46,157 nucleotides of DNA, taken from NCBI GenBank assembly GCA_003224525.1, contig QHZB01000217.1:1-46157 (forward strand), given 5' to 3'. The notes beneath the pieces are model-generated. The model did not search any database. It was given only the letters and a program-made list of their open reading frames with translations, and had not been told where the DNA came from. The translations under genes were made by a program, and so were the position numbers. The stretch is from Acidobacteriota bacterium (GTDB lineage: Bacteria > Acidobacteriota > Terriglobia > Acidiferrales > UBA7541). Of this stretch, positions 8,463-16,027 are shown one piece after another. Each line of letters opens with the position of its first letter. The first letter of the stretch is position 1.

Positions 8463-10679
8463 ATGAAAACGACTCTTCTTCGAACTGCCTTTCTTCTCTT
8501 CGCAGTCTCAGTCGTTAGCTTTTCCTTGCAAGCACAAAGCAATTCACCCGACGCGCATCTTTCCGGAACACTCATCGATGCCAGTGGCGCTGGTATCGGC
8601 GGCGTCCAAGTGACCGCTAGCCCGGAAAATCAGCCAAAAGCCCAGATTTGGTCAGCCATCTCCACCACAGTCGGCGAATACTCCCTCTCCGTTCCAGCAG
8701 GCCGTTACCATGTGCAATTCGGCCGGACTCCTTTTGTACCTCGTGATTTCGTTCTCGACCTCGCTGCTGGCGTGTCGCGCACACTCAGTTTCCGGCTCGA
8801 TCTCGAGATTCTGTCTTCAAGCGTCGTCGTAACCGCTCAGGCGGAACCCACTTTGGCACAGGAGACAACCGCGCCGGTAACGGTTATCACGCGGGAGGAG
8901 ATCGCCGCCCGGCAAGCGGTCTCGCTGCCGGATTTGCTTCTATACGTGCCGGGCATCTCGATTGGCCGGACAGGTGCCGAAGGCGGGACCGCGTCCATTT
9001 TCCTCAACGGCGGAAATTCCAATTTCACCAAAGTGCTCGTTGATGGCACGTCCATCAATCCTCCCGGCGGTGCCGTCGATTTTTCCAATCTCACCCTGGA
9101 CAACATCGATAAAGTGGAAATCGTTCACGGGGCCGAAAGCGCCATCTACGGCACCGATGCGGTTTCCGGCGTCATCCAGCTCTTCACCCACCGCGGCTCC
9201 ACGCGCATTCCGGAGTTCACCGTCTTTGGTGAAGGTGGCACTTTTTCCTCGGGTCGCGGCGGAGCACAACTCAGCGGCTTGCTCGGCGCGTGCGACTATT
9301 CCGCCGCCGCATCCTACCTGCAGACCGACGGCCAGGGACCGAACGATGATTTTCTGAATCGCACCCTCTCCGGCAATTTCGGCTACGCCTTCAGTGACAC
9401 CAATCAGCTCCGCCTGATGCTGCGCAACAACGACAGCATCGCAGGGATCCCCGGACAAACCCCGTTCGAACCGCCCAACCTGGGCCAGCGATATCTTCAG
9501 CATATTTTCAGCGCCGGCGCCCGGTGGGTTTTTGCCACTGGCAGGCACTGGCGCCCGGAGATCAGCGCCGGGGAATCTTACACTCGCCAGAACAACGACG
9601 ACCCGGTGAACGGTAACAGCCGGTTTCAGTATAACCGCGCTAACGCGAGCGCTCAATCGAGCTATCTGCTTTCGAACTTCGGCGTCACCGCAGGCTATCA
9701 ATACGAAGTCGAAAACGCTTTCCTTACGTTCATCAATGTCCCGCACGCTCGCCGGAACAATCAGGCGGGATTTCTGGATTTCCGCTACCGGCCGCATCGC
9801 CGCGTTTCTCTGAATTTCGGCGGGCGCGCCGAAGCCAATGCCAATTTTGGCACGCGCGTTGTTCCACGGGCCGGAGCAGCCCTGGTCTTGCGTTACGGAA
9901 AGGGATTTTGGGGCGACACGCTGTACCGGGTCTTCTACGGTCAAGGCATCAAGGAGCCACGCTTCGACCAAATCTATGGCGACAACTTCGGCGACTTCGG
10001 TAATCCGTCTCTGAAACCTGAAGAAAGCAAGACTTGGACTACTGGCATCGACCAGAAACTTCTCAACGATCGCGTACGGCTGTCCACCGAATACTTTTCT
10101 AGCCGCTTCTATGACATTGTCAGCTTTGAGTTCTGCACGCCCAATCCTCCGCCCGCTACAGGCAACACCTGCAACATCACCATTCCGGGAGCGGGTCCCG
10201 ACTTTGGGTATTACTTCAACACCGACCTTGCTCGCGCCAGAGGAGTTAATCTGACCGGAGAAACCAGGTTTACCCGCTGGCTGAACTTGGCGGGAAATTA
10301 CACCTATGACGATACCCGGATTCTTAAAGCGCCTAATGCCTTCGACCCGACGGAGACAGCTGGCAACAGGCTTTTGCGGCGGCCGGCAAACTCTGGTTCG
10401 CTTACCCTCAACGCTGCCTTCCGCCGGGTCAACTTTGCCTTGGCTGGTTATTTTACCAGTGCGCGAACCGACAGCGATTTTCTCGGATTAGGCTTCACCC
10501 GCAATCCCGGTTATGCGCGCTTCGATATCGCCACGCGTTACGACATCGGCCGCGGCGTTTCGCTCTACGCTCGCGCCGCCAATCTATTCGACAAGCAATA
10601 CCAAGACGCCCTCGGCTATCCCGCTCTTGGCCGCGATTTCCGCCTGGGCCTGAAGTATCGTTTCGCCGGCCGAAACTAG
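8463..10679 (+). CDS. btuB: TonB-dependent outer-membrane receptor, probable cobalamin receptor (BtuB-like)
   Basis: The ATG at 8463 has GCGGAGG upstream and starts a clean signal peptide (LLRTAFLLFAVSVVSFSLQA). An upstream in-frame extension to 8274 lies inside the riboswitch and is rejected. The 738-residue protein has a carboxypeptidase-regulatory-like domain (about 30-115), a plug domain (about 130-245: PVTVITREEIAARQA, LPDLLLYVPGISI, KVLVDGTSIN, GAESAIYGTDAVSGVIQLF), then a beta-barrel ending in the expected aromatic-terminated strand (LGLKYRF). The plug is of BtuB/vitamin-receptor type, and the riboswitch upstream makes cobalamin or another corrinoid the likely cargo. The extra N-terminal domain is common in Acidobacteriota and Bacteroidota receptors. 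Confidence 0.88.
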   Translation: MKTTLLRTAFLLFAVSVVSFSLQAQSNSPDAHLSGTLIDASGAGIGGVQVTASPENQPKAQIWSAISTTVGEYSLSVPAGRYHVQFGRTPFVPRDFVLDLAAGVSRTLSFRLDLEILSSSVVVTAQAEPTLAQETTAPVTVITREEIAARQAVSLPDLLLYVPGISIGRTGAEGGTASIFLNGGNSNFTKVLVDGTSINPPGGAVDFSNLTLDNIDKVEIVHGAESAIYGTDAVSGVIQLFTHRGSTRIPEFTVFGEGGTFSSGRGGAQLSGLLGACDYSAAASYLQTDGQGPNDDFLNRTLSGNFGYAFSDTNQLRLMLRNNDSIAGIPGQTPFEPPNLGQRYLQHIFSAGARWVFATGRHWRPEISAGESYTRQNNDDPVNGNSRFQYNRANASAQSSYLLSNFGVTAGYQYEVENAFLTFINVPHARRNNQAGFLDFRYRPHRRVSLNFGGRAEANANFGTRVVPRAGAALVLRYGKGFWGDTLYRVFYGQGIKEPRFDQIYGDNFGDFGNPSLKPEESKTWTTGIDQKLLNDRVRLSTEYFSSRFYDIVSFEFCTPNPPPATGNTCNITIPGAGPDFGYYFNTDLARARGVNLTGETRFTRWLNLAGNYTYDDTRILKAPNAFDPTETAGNRLLRRPANSGSLTLNAAFRRVNFALAGYFTSARTDSDFLGLGFTRNPGYARFDIATRYDIGRGVSLYARAANLFDKQYQDALGYPALGRDFRLGLKYRFAGRN

Positions 10680-10690
10680 TTTCCTTATGT

Positions 10691-10717
10691 GTAGGGGCGC
10701 AGCACCGCTGCGCCCCA
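10691..10717. repeat. Intergenic palindrome, copy 2
   Basis: GTAGGGGCGCAGC pairs with GCTGCGCCCC around a three-base centre (ACC), 11 bases after the btuB stop. It has the same outer sequence as the elements at 8092 and 13551. It may work as a transcription terminator or boundary. Confidence 0.7.
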
Positions 10718-10751
10718 TCTCGGCAAGGTCTATCGCTCTTTGGAGGTTTTC

Positions 10752-11438
10752 TTGACGTCACCCGAACCCACCCTCTTCTGCTGGAGCGGCGGCAAAGACA
10801 GCGCCATGGCGCTGCACGCGCTGCTCCAACAGAAACACTTCCGCGTCGTCGCTCTTCTCACCACCCTCACGGAAGGCTACGATCGCATCGCCATGCACGG
10901 CGTCCGCCGCGAACTCCTCGAGCGCCAAGCTCGCTCCATCGGCCTCCCGCTCCACGAAGTTCGCATCCCCCCGCAATCCGTCAATTCCGTCTACGAAGTG
11001 CGCATGGAAGAAGCGCTCCACCTCTTCTACAACCAAGGCGTTCGAGCGGTCGCCTTCGGCGACATCTTCCTCGAAGACCTCCGCGCCTACCGCGAGAAAA
11101 ATCTTGCCCGCGTCGGCATGACCGCGCTCTTCCCCCTCTGGAAACGCGACACCCGAGAGCTAGTCCAGTTCTTTCACGATCAGCATTTTCGCGCCGTCGC
11201 CGCTTGCGTCGACACCAAAGTTCTCGATCCCAGCTTCGCCGGCCGAGAACTGAACGATTCCTTCTTCCGCGATCTTCCGCCCCACGCCGACCTGTGCGGC
11301 GAAAACGGCGAGTTCCACACTTTCGTCTTCGATGGCCCGATTTTTCAATCTCCCATTCCCGTTCGAAAGGGAGACGTTGTGAACCGCGATGGCTTTGTGT
11401 TTTGCGATCTATTACCCCAAATGGAGGAAACAAAATGA
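10752..11438 (+). CDS. DUF71/COG2102 (Dph6-like) ATP-pyrophosphatase, predicted B12-salvage enzyme
   Basis: I chose TTG at 10752 because GGAGG lies five bases upstream. The PP-loop SGGKDS is at residues 12-17, followed by the family blocks MHGVRRELLERQA, VAFGDIFLEDLRAYRE, and the C-terminal GENGEFHTFVFDGP. The eukaryotic and archaeal members amidate diphthine. Published comparative genomics (de Crecy-Lagard and colleagues, 2012) split off a bacterial branch linked to B12 salvage, proposed to amidate corrinoid intermediates. Here the gene sits directly after a riboswitch-controlled BtuB-like receptor, which fits that branch. The biochemical activity is a prediction, not shown by sequence. It shares an ATGA overlap with the next gene. 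Confidence 0.82.
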   Translation: MTSPEPTLFCWSGGKDSAMALHALLQQKHFRVVALLTTLTEGYDRIAMHGVRRELLERQARSIGLPLHEVRIPPQSVNSVYEVRMEEALHLFYNQGVRAVAFGDIFLEDLRAYREKNLARVGMTALFPLWKRDTRELVQFFHDQHFRAVAACVDTKVLDPSFAGRELNDSFFRDLPPHADLCGENGEFHTFVFDGPIFQSPIPVRKGDVVNRDGFVFCDLLPQMEETK

Positions 11439-11992
11439 ACACCGAAATATCCCAAAAAGAAACTCTGCTCTATCGCACATTGCTTGCGCTCGCCCTTATC
11501 GCGCTTGCCGCCGCCTTGCGCATGGCTCCGCATCCGTGGAATTTCACGCCGGTCGGCGCGATGGCGCTCTTCTCCGGCGCGGTCCTCAAGGACCGCCGCC
11601 TCGCCTTCATCTTTCCGCTTGTTGCGCTGTTCGCGGGAGATGTCTTCATCGGCTTTCACAAATTACTCCCCATCGTCTACGCCAGTTTCCTCGTAAATGT
11701 TGCCATTGGCCTCTGGCTGCGTGACCGTCGCACCGTCGCCCGCATCACACTCGCCACGCTCCTCGGCGCCATCCAGTTTTTCATCGTCACGAATTTCGCC
11801 GTCTGGCAATTCCTGAGCGGCTTTCCGCATACCGCTTCCGGTCTCGCCGCTTGCTACATCGCCGGCATTCCGTTCTTCTGGAACACTCTGGCGGGCGACG
11901 CCGTCTACGCCGCGCTACTCTTCGGCGGCTACGCGCTTGCCGAGCGTTTGCTTCCCGTCCTGCGCCCGCTTTCACTGAAAACTGACAACTGA
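11435..11992 (+). CDS. DUF6580-type small membrane protein, putative transporter
   Basis: The ATG overlaps the previous stop (ATGA), with GGAGG upstream. The 185-residue protein has about five hydrophobic segments, with PVGAMALFSGAVLKDRR, FPLVALFAGDVFIGFH and FWNTLAGDAVYAALLFGGYAL. The size and topology resemble ECF-type S components. I recognise it as the family annotated DUF6580 ('putative transport protein'), with no firm function. Tight coupling to the DUF71 gene and position at the end of the B12 regulon suggest transport of a corrinoid, a precursor such as dimethylbenzimidazole, or cobalt. That is inference. Confidence 0.7.
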   Translation: MNTEISQKETLLYRTLLALALIALAAALRMAPHPWNFTPVGAMALFSGAVLKDRRLAFIFPLVALFAGDVFIGFHKLLPIVYASFLVNVAIGLWLRDRRTVARITLATLLGAIQFFIVTNFAVWQFLSGFPHTASGLAACYIAGIPFFWNTLAGDAVYAALLFGGYALAERLLPVLRPLSLKTDN

Positions 11993-12032
11993 GAACTGGC
12001 AACCGCGCCGGTGCTATAATCTTCACTCCTTT

Positions 12033-13511
12033 ATGGCGAAATTCACTCCAGAGGAAACGTCCATCGCCCCCGAAGTCCTGGCGAAATACGAGCCCGTCAT
12101 CGGCCTGGAAGTCCACGTCCAGCTGCTCACCAGAACGAAAATCTTCTGCGGCTGCTCGACGCGCTTCGGCGATCCGCCGAACACCAACGTGTGCCCCGTG
12201 TGTCTCGGCTTGCCCGGAACTCTCCCCGTCCTGAACAAACGCGCCGTCGAAATGGCCATGCGCGCCTCGCTGGCGCTGAATTGCACGGTCCACGAGCATT
12301 CGCGCTTCGCCCGCAAAAACTATTTCTACCCGGACCTGCCCAAGGGCTACCAAATCTCGCAATACGAATCGCCGCTCGCTACCGGCGGCTGGCTTGAAGT
12401 TGGTGGCGCCATAAGACGCATCGGCATCACGCGCCTACACCTGGAAGAAGACGCCGCAAAAAATCTTCACGAAGGCTTCGCGCAATCCACCCAGAAGACA
12501 TACATCGACTACAACCGCTGCGGCACCCCGCTCAGCGAAATCGTCTCCGAGCCGGACATGCGCACACCCGAAGAGGCCTACGCCTACCTCACCACGCTCC
12601 GCCAGATCCTCCTCTACACCGGCGTCAGCGATTGCAACATGGAAGAAGGCTCGCTGCGCTGCGACGCCAACGTCAGCGTGCGCCAGCGCGGCTCGAAGGA
12701 GTTCGGCACCAAGGTCGAGGTAAAAAATCTCAACTCCTTCCGTTACCTCCAAAAAGCCCTCGAATACGAAATCGACCGCCACATCGGCGTCCTCGAATCC
12801 GGGGGCCGCATCTCGCAAGAAACCCGCCTCTGGAACCAGGCCGAAAGCCACACCGTCTCCATGCGTTCAAAAGAAAAGGCCCACGACTACCGCTATTTCC
12901 CCGAGCCGGACCTCCTTCCCGTCCACGTGAGCGCCGCCTGGCGGGACGAAATCCTGCGCACCCTCCCTGAACTCCCCGAAGCCAAGCGCGCCCGCTTCGT
13001 TAGCTCCTACGACATCACGCCTTATGACGCCGAAGTCTTGACTACTTCACGGACCCTTGCCGATTATTTTGAAGCCGTGGTCAAAGCCGGAGCCCCCGGC
13101 AAAGCCGCCGCCAACTGGATGCAGACCGAGCTTCTTCGCGGCTTGAAGGACTCCGGCAAGGAAATTAATGCCAGTCCAGTCGCGCCCGCCGCGCTCGCTG
13201 AATTGGTGAAGCTAGTCGAATCCGCCAAAATCACCGGCGCCATCGGGAAAAAAGTTTTCGCCACCATGTTCGAATCCGGCCGCGGTGCAGCAGAGATTAT
13301 CGCCGCCGAAGGCCTCGGCGCGCAGGTCAGCGCCGCCGCCATCGAACAAGCCGCCCGCGAAATCATCGCCAAAGACCCCGCGAACGTCGCCAAGTTCAAA
13401 GCCGGCAACGAAGGCGTCTTCAAGTTTTTCGTCGGACAGGTCATGAAGGCCACGCGCGGCCAAGCCAGCCCGCAGGCCGTCAGCGATATCCTGCGCAAGC
13501 TGCTGTTCTAA
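12033..13511 (+). CDS. gatB: Aspartyl/glutamyl-tRNA(Asn/Gln) amidotransferase subunit B
   Basis: The protein has 492 residues, the usual GatB length. It starts with YEPVIGLEVHVQLLT, then IFCGCSTRFGDPPNTNVCPVC carrying the zinc-binding cysteines, followed by LPGTLPVLN and the kinase-like core (GYQISQYESP, LHLEEDAAKN, NRCGTPLSEIVSEPD, GSLRCDANVSVR), and ends in the YqeY-like tRNA-binding tail. GatB activates the glutamate or aspartate carboxyl on misacylated tRNA for amidation with ammonia from GatA. gatA and gatC are not adjacent, as is common in this phylum. It begins 41 bp after the DUF6580 gene. Confidence 0.96.
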   Translation: MAKFTPEETSIAPEVLAKYEPVIGLEVHVQLLTRTKIFCGCSTRFGDPPNTNVCPVCLGLPGTLPVLNKRAVEMAMRASLALNCTVHEHSRFARKNYFYPDLPKGYQISQYESPLATGGWLEVGGAIRRIGITRLHLEEDAAKNLHEGFAQSTQKTYIDYNRCGTPLSEIVSEPDMRTPEEAYAYLTTLRQILLYTGVSDCNMEEGSLRCDANVSVRQRGSKEFGTKVEVKNLNSFRYLQKALEYEIDRHIGVLESGGRISQETRLWNQAESHTVSMRSKEKAHDYRYFPEPDLLPVHVSAAWRDEILRTLPELPEAKRARFVSSYDITPYDAEVLTTSRTLADYFEAVVKAGAPGKAAANWMQTELLRGLKDSGKEINASPVAPAALAELVKLVESAKITGAIGKKVFATMFESGRGAAEIIAAEGLGAQVSAAAIEQAAREIIAKDPANVAKFKAGNEGVFKFFVGQVMKATRGQASPQAVSDILRKLLF

Positions 13512-13550
13512 TTCCGGAGCAGGCTACTAACACGCGGGGTTTCAGTTCTT

Positions 13551-13575
13551 GTAGGGGCGCAGCATGCTGCGCCCT
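13551..13575. repeat. Intergenic palindrome, copy 3
   Basis: GTAGGGGCGCAGCA and TGCTGCGCCC form a perfect inverted repeat centred on the CATG at 13563-13566, 40 bp after the gatB stop. It is nearly identical to copy 2 at 10691. It may terminate gatB transcription. Confidence 0.7.
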
Positions 13576-13613
13576 AACCAGCAAAATGCTGCGATTCATA
13601 AAGAGAGACTCTA

Positions 13614-14075
13614 ATGCTCAAAGTAGGTTCCAAAGCTCCCGCCTTCCGCCTCCAATCCGACGAAGGCCAAGAAGTCGCGCTCAAAGACTTCGCGGGTCAG
13701 CGTGTCCTGCTCTTTTTATTCCCCAAAGCCAACACCTCTGGTTGAACGATCGAAGCGTCCGAGTTTCGCGACGCAAAAGAAGACTTCGACAAGCTCGGCG
13801 TCGCCATCCTCGGCATGAGCGCCGATCCCGTCAAAGCCCAAGCCGCGTTCAAGGCCAAGCAAAATCTTAATTTTCCGTTGCTCAGCGATCCCACCCACAA
13901 GACCATCCAAAAGTTCGGCGCCTGGCAGAGAAAACAATTCATGGGCCGCACCTTCATGGGCATCGTGCGCAGTTCCTTCCTAATCGGCAAAACCGGCAAG
14001 ATCGAGGAAGTCTGGCCCCTCGTCAAAGCCAAAGGCCACCCCGCCGCAGTCCTAAAACGCCTCTCGCAGAAATAG
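13614..14075 (+). CDS. BCP/PrxQ-type peroxiredoxin with TGA (probable selenocysteine) at the catalytic position
   Basis: Reading through one TGA gives a 153-residue peroxiredoxin of normal BCP length. MLKVGSKAPAFRLQSDEG is the usual N-terminus. The active-site loop reads PKANTSG-TGA-TIEASEFRD, where family members have NTPGCTTEA...FRD, so the TGA at 13743-13745 (residue 44) replaces exactly the peroxidatic Cys. Thr41 and the active-site Arg119 (GIVRSSFLI) are kept, as are GMSAD and FPLLSDP. No Cys exists anywhere, and the PrxQ resolving position (five residues on) is Ser, so it would be a 1-Sec enzyme. The frame on both sides of the TGA is fully family-like, which argues against decay. Selenocysteine insertion is inferred and needs SelB, SelC, SelA and SelD elsewhere in the genome. 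Alternatives are a sequencing error or a fresh nonsense mutation. Family role: reduction of hydrogen and organic peroxides in the cytoplasm. Confidence 0.8.
13746..13774 (+). promoter_or_regulatory. Candidate bacterial SECIS hairpin for the in-frame TGA
   Basis: Downstream of the TGA, GCGTC (13755-13759) pairs with GACGC (13770-13774), and CGA (13760-13762) pairs with TCG (13766-13768), leaving one bulged base (C13769) and the loop GTT (13763-13765). The loop starts 17 nt after the TGA. Known bacterial SECIS elements sit inside the coding region about 16-37 nt after UGA, have a small apical loop with G (often GU) at its start, and often a bulge in the stem. All three features fit. The fold was made by eye. 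Confidence 0.6.
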
Positions 14076-14206
14076 CCAGCGGCGGCAATCCGCTCAACAG
14101 GTCGCACCTTGGGTCCTGGAACCCCTCCAACCAAGGCCTTTCATCGATGCAAAGACGTTGCGAATCGGCGCGAAACTGCCATCACTACTATGGCAGAAGC
14201 GGTTCT

Positions 14207-14908
14207 CTACTTTGCTCCTGTCGCCTTCGTTTTCGCTATCCCTTGGAATTCCAGCGGCAAATGCCCGTCCACCAGCGCCGCCCCGCCGTCAACATCGATC
14301 AACTGGCCGGTAATCCAATCTGCCTTTTCGGAACAAATCATCGCCACCGCGTTGCCAACGTCCGACGGTGTTCCCAAACGCCCCATGGGCGTCCATCCGC
14401 GTTCCTGCCATTCTCGCAATCCGGTTTGGAATGCTTCCGGCAAGCTGTTCAGCACGCTGTCTTCGACCCAGCCCGGGCTGATCGTATTCACGGTGATGCC
14501 GCGGCTGGCCAGCGCCACCGCGAAATAGCGCCCCAGAACTTCCATTGCTGCCTTTGCCGCGCCCATCGCCACCCAAGGTTGCCAGCTTCCAAATCGCCCG
14601 CCCGGCGCGAACGAGATGGCCACAATCCTTCCGCCCTTTGGCATCATCGCAGCCGCCTCGCGCGCTGCCACCAGGAATGCCTTCGCCTGCGAATCCATTG
14701 CTGTGTCCCATTTATCCAGCGTGATGTCCATCGGGGCTTCGTAAAAGGTCGGTGCTTCCGTTCGCGCGTTGCTAAAGAATATATCGAGCGACCCGAATTC
14801 CGAACGGACTTGCTCGAAGATCCGGCGCACCTCTTCCGGCCGACAAACGTCGGCCTGGACCAGGAATCCGTGCGACCCAAGTTTGCGGATTTTTCCTAAG
14901 GTCTCCGT
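14207..14908 (-). pseudogene. 5'-truncated short-chain dehydrogenase/reductase (SDR)
   Basis: From just after an in-frame stop at 14909-14911 the frame reads like the middle and end of an SDR: LVQADVCRPEEVRRIFEQV, then SLDIFFSNA, ITVNTISPGWVEDSVL, and WITGQLIDVDGGAAL. The first 40 or so residues, with the NAD(P)-binding TGxxxGxG motif, are missing, and I do not find them in any frame upstream. At the catalytic site the segment WVAMGAAKAAMEV keeps the Lys, but the Tyr is Trp or Met, depending on whether a YxxxxxxK (FabI/FabL-like) or YxxxK spacing is used. The only in-frame start would be the GTG at 14830. Both faults suggest a non-functional remnant. Confidence 0.7.
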
Positions 14909-14911
14909 TCA

Positions 14912-15360
14912 CCATTCTGGTATACAATTCTTGTTCAGTAGTCCGCCTCGCCTTCTGCGAAACCCACTTCCAACTTGAATCTTTGATTTCTGGAGACTTC
15001 CAGTTCTGCCAATCTCTCCTTCGCACCTCCATCCGCCGCACTTCTCCCTCCGCGGTCCAGGACTCACTCTGACGAGCCGCACTATGTCTCTAGAGCTAAC
15101 TCATTTAGATAGCAAATGCTCGAAAAACACGCCTTTAACTAACTACCTTTAGAATCAACAGGCTCGAAAGCCCCTCACTCGGAACCGACACCGTGCTGAA
15201 TACAAAGGGGTTAGCGCGATAGCCTGTTACCGGTCCGCTGTGACTCTCATATGAAAAACATCGGGGGAGCTGTTATGGTTAACTAATCACAGGGATTGAA
15301 GCGAGCACTGGCCTGCGTAGAGGGCCGCGGCAATTTGCTCGGCCCGCGCCGCGATTCGCC
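14912..15360. other. Non-coding stretch without recognisable genes
   Basis: This 449-bp stretch is less GC-rich than its surroundings in the middle (15080-15290). I see no convincing coding frame, tRNA or insertion-sequence end. Near the 3' end of the following minus-strand gene, GGGCCG (about 15322) and CGGCCC (about 15340) can pair, but no T-run follows on the minus strand. It begins at the point where SDR similarity stops, so it may contain replaced or deleted DNA. Confidence 0.5.
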
Positions 15361-15939
15361 CTAGTTGATCGTTACGGTCGCCCGGGTCGTAAACGCCAGC
15401 CTTGTTTCGGCGGGAAACCCGATGTCCTTCTTTCCCGTCGCCGCTGCGCCGGCCGTTCCGGCTCCCGCCCCGGCCCCTGCTCCGATCGCTGCGCCCTTGC
15501 CGCCTCCAGCGAGCGCTCCAATAATCGCGCCGCCTGCCGCGCCGCCTCCGATGAACCCGGCATCCCGTTTGCCCTTGCCGCCCTCCGTTCTTCCGGCGGA
15601 ACTTGTTGCAATCGTGTAGGTCTTGCCGCCTACAGTCACCGAACGCAGCCGCAGATACAATTTTGCCGGCGTCGACAGGCGCCCGGAAGCCTGCACGCTG
15701 CTCACCGACAATTTCACGGCCGATCCCTTGGGAATCACCACTTTGCCGCCCGACGTTACATCTTGCGCGACCGAGCCTGTCACCGTCTGCCCGGCTTTGG
15801 CAGTTTTGGAACTCACGGATTGGTCGGTCACCACCGAAATCTTCGCTCCTGCGGGAACCGTGCCGCCGGCCTCGGCCAGCGCAGGCACTAGCAGAGCTAG
15901 CGCAAGGAAAATCGAAACCAATCGAACTCGAGAATTCAT
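15361..15939 (-). CDS. Exported glycine-rich protein, glycine-zipper type
   Basis: ATG at 15939 has GAGG eight bases upstream; a GTG three codons earlier is the alternative start. The 192-residue protein has a signal peptide (LVSIFLALALLVPALAEA), a beta-rich domain (about 25-115: VPAGAKISVVTDQSVSS, GGKVVIPKGSAVKLSVSSV, RLRSVTVGGKTYTIATS), then a glycine zipper (about 125-170) with alternating Gly/Ala, then a short C-terminal strand. Proteins of this pattern are frequent in Acidobacteriota and resemble the TrbI/VirB10-like barrel of envelope proteins. The glycine zipper may insert in a membrane. Function unknown. Confidence 0.75.
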   Translation of the reverse strand: MNSRVRLVSIFLALALLVPALAEAGGTVPAGAKISVVTDQSVSSKTAKAGQTVTGSVAQDVTSGGKVVIPKGSAVKLSVSSVQASGRLSTPAKLYLRLRSVTVGGKTYTIATSSAGRTEGGKGKRDAGFIGGGAAGGAIIGALAGGGKGAAIGAGAGAGAGTAGAAATGKKDIGFPAETRLAFTTRATVTIN

Positions 15940-16027
15940 CTCCGTCACCTCAGGTATGGATTTGGGGCTGTAAGAAGATTCTAGCAGAAGGAATCGGCGA
16001 GAGCGGAACGACCGCGCTCGAAAGTCG

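Noticed and set aside
14909-14911. In-frame TGA at the start of the SDR fragment as a second selenocysteine codon
   Set aside because: Upstream codons do not continue the SDR sequence, so the TGA ends a non-homologous stretch rather than interrupting a gene.
14772-15041. An 89-codon minus-strand frame overlapping the SDR start
   Set aside because: No family features, Arg/Trp-rich translation, and its second half is the SDR gene read in another frame.
15425-15560. Repetitive GC-rich sequence considered as a tandem repeat or CRISPR-like array
   Set aside because: It is the glycine-zipper coding region of the exported protein; no regular repeat-spacer pattern is present.
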